Origin: Morinoia aosen
Taxonomy: Eukaryota > Arthropoda > Malacostraca > Amphipoda > Talitridae
Direction: 5' to 3'
DNA length: 64,000 nt
Assembly (NCBI GenBank): GCA_030386875.1
Contig: CM059556.1
Location: 35,752,964 to 35,816,963, forward strand
Shown here piece after piece: positions 59,601 to 64,000 of the stretch. The notes beneath the pieces were generated by a model. It had not been told where the DNA came from, ran no database searches, and saw only the letters and a program-made list of their open reading frames with translations. Within the stretch, counting starts at the first letter, position 1. Each line of letters starts with the position of its first letter. A program made the translations under genes and the position numbers.

Positions 59601-62600
59601 TTTCCATGATTTAGTAGTAAAATCTAAAATAACCCAAAATAATATCGGACAAAAATTCCAAAATGCGAACGGAATACTAGAGATCAATAAAAATAATTTT
59701 TTTGTTTTACCCCCGTTCTACAGCAGGGCGAAGGCTTCTCAGATTTCGATGCACGGAAGTTCAGACCGAGCTCTTCCCTCCTCATCTCCAGGCACCGCTC
59801 CGCACACTCCGCCGCTGCTCAGCAAGGTGGTTCCACGTTGTTTTACCCAGGGGTAATAGTAGGGAAAACTCGTGCACAAGTTGCATGTCGGTGATTTGAT
59901 CTAATGTTCTATTCGGGCATTATGGGTAGATCAGATTCAAGTTGCCTGCCGGATATTTCATTGCAATGTATTCTTATGTACAAGTTGCATGGCAGACATT
60001 TCATTGCAATGTATTCTCATGTACAAGTTGCATGGCAGACATTACATTACAATGTATTCTCATGTACAAGTTGCATGGCAGACATTACATTACAATGTAT
60101 TCTCATGTACAAGTTGCATGGCAGACATTACATTACAATGTATTCTCATGTACAAGTTGCATGGCAGACATTACATTACAATGTATTCTCATGTACAAGT
60201 TGCATGGCAGACATTACATTACAATGTATTCTCATGTACAAGTTGCATGGCAAACATTTCATTGCAATGTATTTTTAGATCGTTATTGCCACCGCTAATA
60301 CTCATGTTGATGTGTTTTAAGTCCTGTAACGAGGGGACAAGTTAATGTCTAACGGTATTCTTACCGCAAAAGGAGCCAGATGTGAGCCTTTGCGATGTTC
60401 GAGACAGTTTTATACTAAATTCTTTCCTCGAAGAATTCGTGTAGATACGAGCAAATTGGTGTAGGTAAATTGGTGTAGGTAAATTGGTGTAGATAAATTG
60501 GTGTAGGTAAATTGGTGTAGGTAAATTGGTGTAGGTAAATTGGTGTAGGTAAATTGGTGTAGGTAAATTGGTGTAGGTAAATTGGTGTAGGTAAATTGGT
60601 GTAGGTAAATTGGTGTTGGTAAATTGGTGTTGGTAAATTGGTGTTGGTAAATTGGTGTAGGTAAATTGGTGTAGGCAAATCGGTGTAGGCAAATTGGTGT
60701 AGGCAAATTGGTGTAGGCAAATTGGTGTAGGCAAATTGGTGTAGGCAAATTGGTGTAGGCAAATTTGTGTAGGCAAATTGGTGTAGGCAAATTGGTGTAG
60801 GCAAATTGGTGTAGGCAAATTGGTGTAGGCAAATTGGTGTAGGCAAATTGGTGTAGGCAAATTGGTGTAGGCAAATTGGTGTAGGCAAATTGGTGTAGGC
60901 AAATTGGTGTAGGCAAATTGGTGTAGGCAAATTGGTGTAGGCAAATTGGTGTAGGCAAATTGGTGTAGGCAAATTGGTGTAGGCAAATTGGTGTAGGCAA
61001 ATTGGTGTAGGCAAATTGGTGTAGGCAAATTGGTGTAGGCAAATTGGTGTAGGCAAATTGGTGTAGGCAAATTGGTGTAGGCAAATTGGTGTAGGCAAAT
61101 TGGTGTAGGCAAATTGGTGTAGGCAAATTGGTGTAGGCAAATTGGTGTAGGCAAATTGGTGTAGGCAAATTGGTGTAGGCAAATTGGTGTAGGCAAATTG
61201 GTGTAGGCAAATTGGTGTAGGCAAATTGGTGTAGGCAAATTGGTGTAGGCAAATTGGTGTAGGCAAATTGGTGTAGGCAAATTGGTGTAGGCAAATTGGT
61301 GTAGGTAAATTGGTGTAGGTAAATTGGTGTAGGTAAATTGGTGTAGGTAAATTGGTGTAGGTAAATTGGTGTAGGTAAATTGGTGTAGGTAAATTGGTGT
61401 AGGTAAATTGGTGTAGGTAAATTGGTGTAGGTAAATTGGTGTAGGTAAATTGGTGTAGGTAAATTGGTGTAGGTAAATTGGTGTAGGTAAATTGGTGTAG
61501 GTAATTTTGTGTGGATAAACTCGTGCACCTGCATGGCTTCCTGTTAAGATTCATGGTAAGCTTTAATCTCATGTTTTTAAACCTCAGACTAATGGTTGAT
61601 TTCCGCAGTCAGTCCTGCAAGTTCTCCAGCAATGAACTAGAGTGATCCCAGGCAAACCGATACTATCTGCTAAAATACCCTGAATACAATTAGGGATATT
61701 GCGCGAAACGACAATTTGGTCTCACATGAGTAACTATAAATTAATAAATTCAATTTGTATTTTTATTTAGTCCAGTAATTCAAAATACGTTGATTGTTGA
61801 TCTCAATTTGGCATTTTTTACGTTCCCTTCGCCTTGAAGGCATATAATTTTGTATGCGAGGACCCTGGCCAGAGGTTACGTAGGACTTCTTTCTGTTGAA
61901 ATAGCATTGTTTTTTGTTTTGTTACCTCTTTTCTCTGTTCGCTGTTGCCCTGTTTTTCAACACTTTATGCTTTATTTTTCAGCTCATATCTTACTTCATA
62001 AGCTTCTTTCCGAACTTACTGTTTCTAAGTACATCGTGCATAAATTCCAGATTCTCTTACTTCTATACTAAATAGGGCATTCCTCTCTTTCGAATGCCTT
62101 CGGAAAAAATACAAGGAGAAAATACTTCGGAAGGAAAATGCGCTTAGGGAGGCTTCAACTAACATGTAATTTATTCGTGTTTTCCTCCTTCCTACCTTTG
62201 GAACACCTTTGTTGCGCTTAGGGAGGCTTAAACTAACAATCTAATCGTGCTTTCTTCCTTCCTCTCTTTGGAACACCTTTGTCGCTGCTGGGGAAGCTTT
62301 TAAATTTAAATCTCATCTAATTTAGCGTTCATTTGGCAGAACCATTCCGTGGACTTCTTCAGCCTTGGCTCCGTCCCAGAGGAGCGCGTGGAGATGCAGT
62401 TGTACGACTCAAGTGAACCTCGGTCAACAAACTTCATGAGGTTGTCCTCCCTATCGTCCATGGATCGCAGCTGCGAAAATGACGACCGAGAAATCGACGC
62501 AGTTTTGAATGAGAACGAAATGAGAAACGACTTCATCTTGGCTGAAGGAGAAATGAGCTCGAAAAAAATACATTTAATTTCGGCAACTTTTATCCCCGCT

Positions 62601-63044
62601 TCCAGTAATCATGTAAATAAGATTTCAAACCCAAAATCCTCCTGTAGGTCATCGCTTGACCGTGGGCACATTCCCTCTAAATCCTGTGCCCAAAAGAAAA
62701 AGGCCCCTTTAGTGAAGAAGTTGTCTTTTCAGGAACCCGTGAAGGGCCTGCCATTTTTAGGAGAGATCCTGAACTCAGAAGACACAAACAAGCGTAATTT
62801 GTCGGGTTCTTCAAACTCCGGCATGAACTCTAACGCGGAAGAAACAACCGAACTTTCTTCCCTACTTTCTGTGCATAATTCCATGTCTTCAGCAACTTTT
62901 AATAACAGTTCCCTAGCTGAAGATGACCAGCTGTCAAAAAGTATAGACCCTCTGTGTGTGACACAGAATAACTCGCTCTTAATTGCCGAGAAGTGTAATG
63001 GAATTAGCACCCAAAGTCACTCCGAAAAATTAATCAACAGTTGA
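31236..63044 (+). CDS. PTHR: Class B1 (secretin-family) GPCR, parathyroid-hormone-receptor-like; eleven exons
   Basis: This is the overall gene span; exons are listed separately. The joined exons give 1204 codons and a stop, with splice phases 1,0,0,2,0,1,2,0,2,0 agreeing at all ten junctions. Seen: ectodomain cysteines at residues 455, 469, 478, 492, 510 and 621, the WD and CWP motifs (473-480), WTNYTAC (615-621), TM1 about 643-668, TM2 about 676-698, the TM3 cysteine in WVCRVKV, EGLYLH at the end of TM3, NSHCW in ECL2, IIRVLASKLR at the end of TM5, STLVLVPLFGIHY in TM6, and YCFMNGEV in TM7. Known: such receptors sit in the plasma membrane, bind peptide hormones and usually signal through Gs. 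The TM5-ICL3-TM6 stretch is closest to PTH receptors, a branch found in some insects and absent from Drosophila. VIP/PACAP/secretin-like is the alternative. Residue 1 here is the first codon of exon 31236-32637; the true N terminus lies upstream. No ligand gene is visible. Confidence 0.9.
32688..32990 (+). mobile_element. SINE-like family A copy in receptor intron
   Basis: Begins about GAGGTCCCGAGCCTCAGGTA, lacking the extreme 5' head, and ends GGGAGGCTTCAACTAAAATC. Confidence 0.8.
33263..33285 (+). mobile_element. Fragment of SINE-like family A head
   Basis: CCCCTCAGGGGGATACAACT only; a 23-bp remnant. Confidence 0.55.
33545..34850. repeat. 22-bp minisatellite, about 59 copies, GC-rich
   Basis: Unit CAGGGGCCGGTATTGGCTGC plus GC. 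About 40 consecutive units (33650-34540) are identical; variants are confined to both edges. It is open in several frames because 22 is not a multiple of 3 and the unit lacks stops, which produces spurious 400-530-codon frames. It lies in receptor intron 2. Confidence 0.97.
34860..36205. repeat. 27-bp minisatellite, about 49 copies
   Basis: Unit TGTTGGCATGAGAAAGATAC plus TAATGCT, TAATGTT or TAAAGCT. The GCT and GTT forms occur in blocks. It directly follows the 22-bp array. Frames across it are artefacts. Confidence 0.97.
36215..36607 (-). pseudogene. Mariner-like transposase N-terminal relic
   Basis: Reading leftward from about 36607: MAALIQLPAARSVRSVIKVL, then EIHRQICQVYGP, which is the helix-turn-helix start of mariner transposases. 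Further on, in another frame, come ITDDLVEQLQQRD and LRRLTIVEFYSH, matching the linker before the catalytic domain. Stops, frameshifts and a small internal duplication (AAGTCTATGGGCCAT twice) show decay. No catalytic domain is seen, and the array at 36205 abuts it. Confidence 0.75.
36985..38509 (+). mobile_element. Tc1-like transposon, 1525 bp, defective
   Basis: Perfect 17-bp terminal inverted repeats (CAGGTGTGGCCAATGAT at the left, its complement at the right) are flanked by TA on both sides (36983-36984, 38510-38511), the Tc1/mariner target. It contains the broken transposase listed separately. Confidence 0.93.
37320..38380 (+). pseudogene. Tc1-like DDE transposase pseudogene
   Basis: The catalytic core is readable from about 37700: WGKVIFSDGSPF (first Asp), HPGTLHVWGCFSGKGTG, YQHDGAPCHMARVV (second Asp). 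After a one-base frameshift near 38075-38085 comes GNSADLNPIENLWSIIK (third acidic residue in the NPIENLW block). The N-terminal DNA-binding part (37320-37560) has stops and at least one more frameshift, with an APGRKR hinge at about 37465. It is inactive as written. Confidence 0.9.
39027..39133 (+). CDS. PTHR: PTHR-like receptor exon: hormone-receptor domain, Cys2-Cys4
   Basis: The exon enters in phase 1 (one base from the previous exon completes Gly468) and encodes GCKRAWDQVLCWPP through CPGHVPGMDARE. The WD pair and CWP core are the conserved hormone-receptor-domain signature. The acceptor (TTTATCACACAG) is good. The donor GTTGGT at 39134 is weak, but phase 0 matches the next exon. It gives 17 residues between Cys4 and Cys5, about the usual family spacing. 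A 25-bp minisatellite begins roughly 25 bases after this donor. Confidence 0.88.
39158..39978. repeat. 25-bp minisatellite, about 32 copies
   Basis: Unit GTGCTGATGTGTTTTGTGAG plus GCAAT, with TTGTG/TTTTG and GCAAT/GCAGT/CCAGT variants. It begins about 25 bases after the exon ending at 39133. Minus-strand His/Thr-rich frames are artefacts. Confidence 0.95.
39965..41780. repeat. Degenerate long tandem repeat of about 240 bp
   Basis: A block with AGTAAGTTAAATACTGG and AGCAGTTTCCGTAGACTATT appears at about 40100, 40370, 40620 and 41700. It alternates with a GTGTGATAACTG/TGCCATGA block at 39970, 40230 and 40490. Strongly diverged; no gene. Confidence 0.65.
41780..42960. other. Unassigned intronic DNA
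   Basis: AT-rich; no feature seen. Confidence 0.5.
42963..43072. repeat. Direct repeat of about 105 bp, left copy
   Basis: TTTTCTTGCATTGTTTCACG through TAATGCATACT recurs at 44605-44705, flanking the 43901-44302 exon. Confidence 0.8.
43320..43600 (-). other. GC-rich patch with minus-strand open frames, unknown
   Basis: Two overlapping frames (63 and 81 codons) cover a patch with exon-like composition unlike its surroundings (for example RLARIPYRIQVAGG). No family recognised. It may be a fossil coding fragment. Confidence 0.25.
43901..44302 (+). CDS. PTHR: PTHR-like receptor exon: hormone-receptor domain Cys5-Cys6 with a large insertion
   Basis: The acceptor TTTCTGCAG and donor GTAAGA (44303) are both good, and the exon is in phase 0 at both ends (residues 504-637). 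It starts RDATRWCDETGKW (Cys510, Trp516), and the WTNYTAC block (615-621) closes the domain. In relatives these blocks are about 10 to 20 residues apart; here 98 residues separate the two tryptophans. The extra segment is Ser/Thr/Asn-rich with no cysteine and lies inside a single open exon, so it is not a retained intron with stops. NYT at 618-620 is a possible N-glycosylation site. Confidence 0.9.
44605..44705. repeat. Direct repeat of about 105 bp, right copy
   Basis: Matches 42963-43072 with scattered substitutions. Confidence 0.8.
44908..45228 (+). mobile_element. SINE-like family A copy
   Basis: 5'-truncated, from GAGTTCCCAAGCTGAGAGTT to GGCTTAAACAAACG. Confidence 0.8.
45585..45679 (+). 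CDS. PTHR: PTHR-like receptor exon: TM1
   Basis: The acceptor is TTGGTTGTCCTCAG and the donor GTGAGT is at 45680. The exon is phase 0 in and phase 2 out (residues 638-668). It encodes WLPLVSSISLVGYSISLTSL and the rest of a hydrophobic helix, with the class B TM1 pattern GYSxSLxxL. The donor and about 10 exon bases are repeated three more times downstream. Confidence 0.9.
45670..45830. repeat. 40-bp tandem repeat carrying the TM1-exon 5' splice site, four copies
   Basis: TCCTTCAAGTGAGTGGTCGG recurs with donors at 45680 (used), 45719, 45759 (GTCAGT) and 45799. The last bases of the exon (CTTCAA) are included in each copy. Confidence 0.9.
45960..47858. repeat. 18-bp minisatellite, about 105 copies
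   Basis: Unit CTGGTCTCCTTTGATTGC. Variants come in long blocks: CTGGTCCTC, CTGATCTCCTCT, CTGGTCTCCTTTGATTGT, the GATTGC form (about 46680-47330), then GATCTCTTTT, CTGGTCTCC and CTGATATCC. The multiple-of-3 length gives three artefactual frames of 300-670 codons. Confidence 0.97.
48050..48310. repeat. 31-bp minisatellite, about eight copies
   Basis: Unit TGGTAGTCGCATGGTAGTCT plus TTTGGGGCGTG, with an internal half-repeat GTAGTC(G)CATG. Confidence 0.92.
48790..49420 (-). mobile_element. Penelope-like retroelement 3' fragment with GIY-YIG endonuclease
   Basis: The minus frame 49418-49029 encodes YQYSCSRFESRYVGSTCRTL and FEHAGRICRTG. These have the tyrosine pair, Arg and Glu-type GIY-YIG layout, and the tail LRLLESLHIYKMKPALNDTL is typical of the C terminus of Penelope-like elements. 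The reverse transcriptase is missing (5' truncation). The 3' region to about 48790 includes a CTGATGA...GAAAC stretch reminiscent of the hammerhead motifs known from such elements. Confidence 0.85.
49456..49520 (+). mobile_element. Inverted partial copy of the Penelope-like element
   Basis: TCGTTTCAAAGACAAACTGC and CACCCTCACTGTGC repeat, in opposite orientation, the sequence at 49347-49390. This head-to-head arrangement is a known outcome of Penelope-like insertion. Confidence 0.75.
50050..50430. repeat. 84-bp degenerate repeat carrying the TM2-exon 3' splice site, five copies
   Basis: ATCACCCGTTTTT...TTGCAG followed by an exon-start-like CGACT/CGGCTGAG recurs at about 50075, 50159, 50241, 50329 and the used site 50410. 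Two earlier copies retain a good pyrimidine tract and AG. Confidence 0.78.
50410..50548 (+). CDS. PTHR: PTHR-like receptor exon: ICL1 and TM2
   Basis: One base completes Lys669; the exon then reads RLRCARNLLHLHLFASFSLR and continues through TM2 to STYDLNE. The RN..HxHLF block is the class B ICL1-TM2 hallmark. The exon end at 50548 (donor GTGGTG) is chosen by phase agreement with the next exon. The same donor recurs every 29 bp in the following minisatellite. The acceptor TTTTTTGTTCCAG is the last of five related copies. The 3' boundary is the least certain of the gene. Confidence 0.82.
50531..51110. repeat. 29-bp minisatellite carrying the TM2-exon 5' splice site, about 20 copies
   Basis: Unit CACTTACGACTTGGATGAGG plus TGGTGTGGG. 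The first unit contains the exon's last 18 bases and donor; the rest are nearly identical (AAT/GAT variant). Confidence 0.95.
51115..52340. other. Unassigned intronic DNA
   Basis: AT-rich, with a 13-base C run near 52143. No feature. Confidence 0.5.
52370..52610. repeat. Degenerate A-rich tandem repeat before the TM3 exon
   Basis: AACGCAGCAAAACATAAAAT occurs twice perfectly and in decayed form earlier, each time with a CCGGTACAAC-like block. Confidence 0.7.
52628..52799 (+). CDS. PTHR: PTHR-like receptor exon: ECL1, TM3, ICL2 and start of TM4
   Basis: It encodes EISSSGWVCRVKVAVWEYF, then WLLMEGLYLHNLIF and YILLGWG (residues 716-772 plus one base). The TM3 cysteine (WVC) pairs in this family with the one in ECL2, and EGLYLH is invariant class B sequence at the TM3 base. 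The donor GTACCG (52800) is acceptable. The acceptor (CCGACGGCAG) has no pyrimidine tract and sits in an A-rich repeat, so the start could move a few codons: further AGs lie within the next 15 bases. Confidence 0.86.
52835..53110. repeat. Tandem duplication of about 160 bp after the TM3-exon donor
   Basis: GGGATTCGATATTTTCCT, CAGATGTGGATGACAAACA and CCATCCTAATAGTA blocks are each present at least twice. Confidence 0.8.
53542..54235 (+). mobile_element. Cluster of three SINE-like family A pieces
   Basis: A diverged head at 53542-53720, a copy at 53724-54055 with an ATA tail, and a 5'-truncated copy at 54056-54235. Confidence 0.8.
54320..55350. repeat. 26-bp minisatellite, about 37 copies, ending at the TM4-exon acceptor
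   Basis: Unit CAACTAATTGCACTGCGTGT plus TCAATG, with CTACTT and CCAATT variants in blocks. The final unit, TAACTAATTGCACTG, lies 10-25 bases before the acceptor AG at 55366. Confidence 0.95.
55368..55587 (+). CDS. PTHR: PTHR-like receptor exon: TM4, ECL2, TM5, ICL3 start
   Basis: The exon opens with two bases completing Gly773, then MPLIVIVCWSVARVLVDNSH and on to CW of ECL2, TM5 (VSVFLNLFFFVNIIRVLASK) and the ICL3 start. The IIRVLASKLR stretch is the best single argument for the PTH receptor branch. It exits in phase 2 at donor GTGAGA (55588). The acceptor (GATCCACCAG) has no pyrimidine tract. The 26-bp minisatellite runs to within about 15 bases of it. Confidence 0.9.
56030..56650. repeat. 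Degenerate repeat of about 65 bp (GGTCACGGCATG-GATAAATTC type)
   Basis: Units start TTTTAGGTCACGGCATG and carry TTGATTGAATT. They merge into the longer unit of the next entry. Confidence 0.75.
56650..57095. repeat. Long tandem repeat carrying the TM6-exon 3' splice site, four copies
   Basis: CATGGCAG followed by AAACTGAACCGTTCAACCCT or a variant occurs at 56669, 56778, 56966 and the used exon start 57066. Each earlier copy continues to a stop in the receptor frame. Confidence 0.9.
57066..57204 (+). CDS. PTHR: PTHR-like receptor exon: TM6 and ECL3
   Basis: One base completes Lys846, then KLSRSTLVLVPLFGIHYCLL and on to WLLLDQVCSSFQ (residues 847-892). STLVL and PLFGIHY are the class B TM6 core containing the conserved Pro-Leu-Phe-Gly kink. 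Donor GTGGGT at 57205 is in phase 0. The acceptor and first 25 to 30 exon bases are present in three earlier degenerate copies in the preceding intron. Confidence 0.92.
57690..57800. repeat. 21-bp repeat (GGTCATTGTGAAACTTGAAT), about five copies
   Basis: Short array in receptor intron 9, with TAGAAT and TAAACT variants. Confidence 0.88.
57962..58044. repeat. 38-bp duplication of the TM7-exon 3' splice site
   Basis: GCAGGGTTTGATCGTTTCCG occurs at 57967 and 58005. The upstream copy keeps AG but runs into a stop in the receptor frame. Confidence 0.92.
58008..58138 (+). CDS. PTHR: PTHR-like receptor exon: TM7 and helix 8
   Basis: It encodes GLIVSVLYCFMNGEVKQELK and then a polar juxtamembrane tail to SYSTVMR (893-935 plus two bases). 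The YCFxNGEV motif is diagnostic of class B TM7/helix 8. Acceptor TTTGCAG and donor GTGAGG are good. A partial copy of the acceptor and exon start lies 38 bases upstream. Confidence 0.93.
58172..58370. mobile_element. Fold-back element, arms about 85 bp
   Basis: ATAGCTTTGACTACACAATT and its near complement at the right end (AATTGTGTAGCCAAAGCTAT) enclose CAAGTTGAAACTCTACCATT and its complement. A long hairpin. Confidence 0.88.
58383..58655 (+). mobile_element. Diverged SINE-like family A relative
   Basis: TAGGTCTTCAGGACTTTTAT matches the variant at 18.6 kb; the end is degraded. Confidence 0.45.
58760..58786. repeat. (TTTA)n microsatellite
   Basis: Six to seven TTTA units. Confidence 0.9.
59080..59690. 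repeat. Degenerate repeat of about 115 bp
   Basis: Blocks with AATAAGGATATATTTT-like, TTTTTCCCATA and CTTATCGG-AAAAATT recur about five times up to the C-tail exon. Confidence 0.65.
59724..59826 (+). CDS. PTHR: PTHR-like receptor exon: cytoplasmic tail
   Basis: It encodes a Ser/Pro-rich segment (RAKASQISMHGSSD to TPPLLSK), residues 937-970, joined in phase 2 to the TM7 exon and in phase 0 to the last exon. The acceptor reads TTCTACAGCAG, a NAGNAG pair: use of the second AG (start 59727) drops one serine and keeps frame. Donor GTGGTT at 59827 is moderate. Assignment depends on phase, splice sites and exon-like composition rather than on homology, since C-tails diverge. Confidence 0.7.
59930..60285. 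repeat. 43-bp minisatellite, about eight copies
   Basis: Unit CATGTACAAGTTGCATGGCA plus GACATTACATTACAATGTATTCT. TTTCATTGC variants occur at both ends and TTACATTAC in the middle. Confidence 0.94.
60455..61512. repeat. 14-bp minisatellite, about 75 copies
   Basis: Unit GTAGGCAAATTGGT in the centre (about 60672-61300), flanked on both sides by GTAGGTAAATTGGT. Minus-strand frames of 312-385 codons are artefacts. Confidence 0.97.
61845..62320 (+). mobile_element. Two or three SINE-like family A pieces before the last exon
   Basis: A copy from GGCCAGAGGTTACGTAGGAC to 62165, then truncated 3' ends at 62166-62245 and 62246-62320, each closing with GGGAGGCTT- or GGGGAAGCTT-type sequence. Confidence 0.7.
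62340..63044 (+). CDS. PTHR: PTHR-like receptor last coding exon: C-terminal tail and stop
   Basis: It opens in phase 0 after GCGTTCATTTGGCAG with NHSVDFFSLGSVPEERVEM and runs 234 codons to TGA at 63042. It is Ser/Thr/Asn/Glu-rich, with many possible phosphorylation sites and a basic patch (CAQKKKAPLVKK). With the preceding exon, the cytoplasmic tail is nearly 300 residues, roughly twice that of vertebrate PTH1R. The open frame, non-repetitive composition and phase support coding. Confidence 0.82.
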   Translation, partial: NHSVDFFSLGSVPEERVEMQLYDSSEPRSTNFMRLSSLSSMDRSCENDDREIDAVLNENEMRNDFILAEGEMSSKKIHLISATFIPASSNHVNKISNPKSSCRSSLDRGHIPSKSCAQKKKAPLVKKLSFQEPVKGLPFLGEILNSEDTNKRNLSGSSNSGMNSNAEETTELSSLLSVHNSMSSATFNNSSLAEDDQLSKSIDPLCVTQNNSLLIAEKCNGISTQSHSEKLINS

Positions 63045-63790
63045 GGTGAGGCATGAAATCATTTCTCCAGCTAAGCTGCTTGTTGTCCCATATTGCACGA
63101 GACTCATAGTTGTACATAGGACTCGAAATACTTTTTCCTCGTCAAGACGGCTTCAGACGCCATTACCATCACATCATGTCTTCAAAAATCTCTCGAATAT
63201 CAACTTCATAGTCTCGTACCTAGAAGATCCTCTCGATAATCTACTTCATGATTTCATATCTCGAAGAATCTCTTGCAAGTCTACTTCATAGTCATTTCTA
63301 GAAGAACCTCTCAAAAATCTACTTCTTAGTCTCATATATAGAAGAATGGCTCGAAAGTCTAATTCATTGTCTTAAATAATACTCAGGCTGCATTCTGTAT
63401 ACTGTTACCTGTTAATGTAAGGAAATTTGTGTACCTTGAATTACTTGGCGTGGTAATCAAGAATGCTAATTTGTATATTTTTGCATAACTCATGAACTGT
63501 ACTTCTGCTGCAGTTAGTGAAAGGTGCGCGCTTGTCACGCTGTTCTTATTTTTCTAAGCTATTCGTCGTAAATGCGCTTTTTATATCCGTCGTAGCTGGT
63601 CAAGTGAACTAGTCGGTTTACTTATCCTTGTTTTGTGCTTCAGATAAATCAAGTATTTATACGATGTTTTTGGGAGAGTTGGTTGTTGTGAATTGAAATT
63701 AAGTGGCATTTTCTGCACTTAGTGCTACACTCAGGTTTCGTTATTGAAACAAACTAACCGTATTTAGGCAAATAAATGCTTTCCTCATAA
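63045..63790 (+). other. Probable 3' untranslated region of the receptor gene
   Basis: It follows the stop codon with no further open frame. It contains four to five degenerate copies of a unit of about 46 bp (63170-63370) built on TCTACTTCATAGTC and AGAAGA. A canonical AATAAA lies at 63771-63776. Confidence 0.5.
63771..63776 (+). promoter_or_regulatory. Candidate polyadenylation signal AATAAA
   Basis: Canonical hexamer about 730 bases after the receptor stop codon. It is the first clear AATAAA downstream. Confidence 0.45.
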
Positions 63791-63977
63791 AAGTGAGGCG
63801 ATGTTCATAATACGAGATACTGCGTATCCTTATTTAATTGAGCTTAATGTGAATCAAATGTCATGATACGTTAATATAAGTTATGTATAGTGTATTATCG
63901 TGTCTAAACTAAGGTATAGACTTCTATGTTTCGCTCTTGAGACAAGTATGTGTAGCAGAGCACGTTTACGTACTTCA

Positions 63978-64000
63978 TTAACACGTTGACTACGTATTGA
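63978..64000. mobile_element. Possible start of a TTAA MITE cut by the window edge
   Basis: TTAACACGTTGACTACGTA resembles the ends of MITE families 1 and 2. Confidence 0.35.

Noticed and set aside
60342-61572. Minus-strand frames of 312-385 codons (LPTPICLHQFAYTN-type)
   Set aside because: Artefact of the 14-bp minisatellite.

Overview
The window is animal nuclear DNA, most likely from an arthropod (probably a hexapod) with a repeat-rich genome. It carries spliced coding exons with GT-AG boundaries and long introns, an AT-rich background, Tc1/mariner, Penelope-like, SINE and MITE relics, and no bacterial-type operons. Species cannot be named from the sequence alone.

The only intact protein-coding gene I can support is on the plus strand, about 31.2-63.0 kb. 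Eleven exons (31236-32637, 39027-39133, 43901-44302, 45585-45679, 50410-50548, 52628-52799, 55368-55587, 57066-57204, 58008-58138, 59724-59826, 62340-63044) join with matching phases at every junction into a 1204-codon reading frame plus stop. It encodes a class B1 (secretin-family) G-protein-coupled receptor: a hormone-receptor ectodomain with all six cysteines, seven membrane segments and a long cytoplasmic tail. The TM5-ICL3-TM6 region most resembles the parathyroid hormone receptor branch. A possible short first exon (30559-30609) would add a start codon and a weak signal-like sequence. The receptor is odd in two ways: about 450 mostly disordered, charged residues precede the hormone-binding domain, and about 85 extra residues sit inside that domain.

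Region 1-30.5 kb has no convincing gene. It holds a 2.9-kb array of a 55-bp satellite with a small second array sharing its right flank, many minisatellites, at least three TTAA- or TIR-type MITE families, a tRNA-derived SINE, and many copies of a second SINE-like family whose full length (366 bp) is fixed by a nested insertion with a 14-bp target duplication. The introns of the receptor gene hold the largest minisatellites (22-, 27-, 25-, 18-, 29-, 26-, 43- and 14-bp units), two decayed transposase relics (mariner-like and Tc1-like) and a Penelope-like GIY-YIG fragment.

The most unusual observation is that several intronic tandem repeats span exon-intron junctions of this one gene. The 5' splice sites of the TM1 and TM2 exons, and the 3' splice sites of the TM2, TM6 and TM7 exons, are each copied 2 to about 20 times, with adjacent exon bases carried along. 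This gives serial decoy splice sites, and suggests a process that seeds minisatellites at splice junctions.
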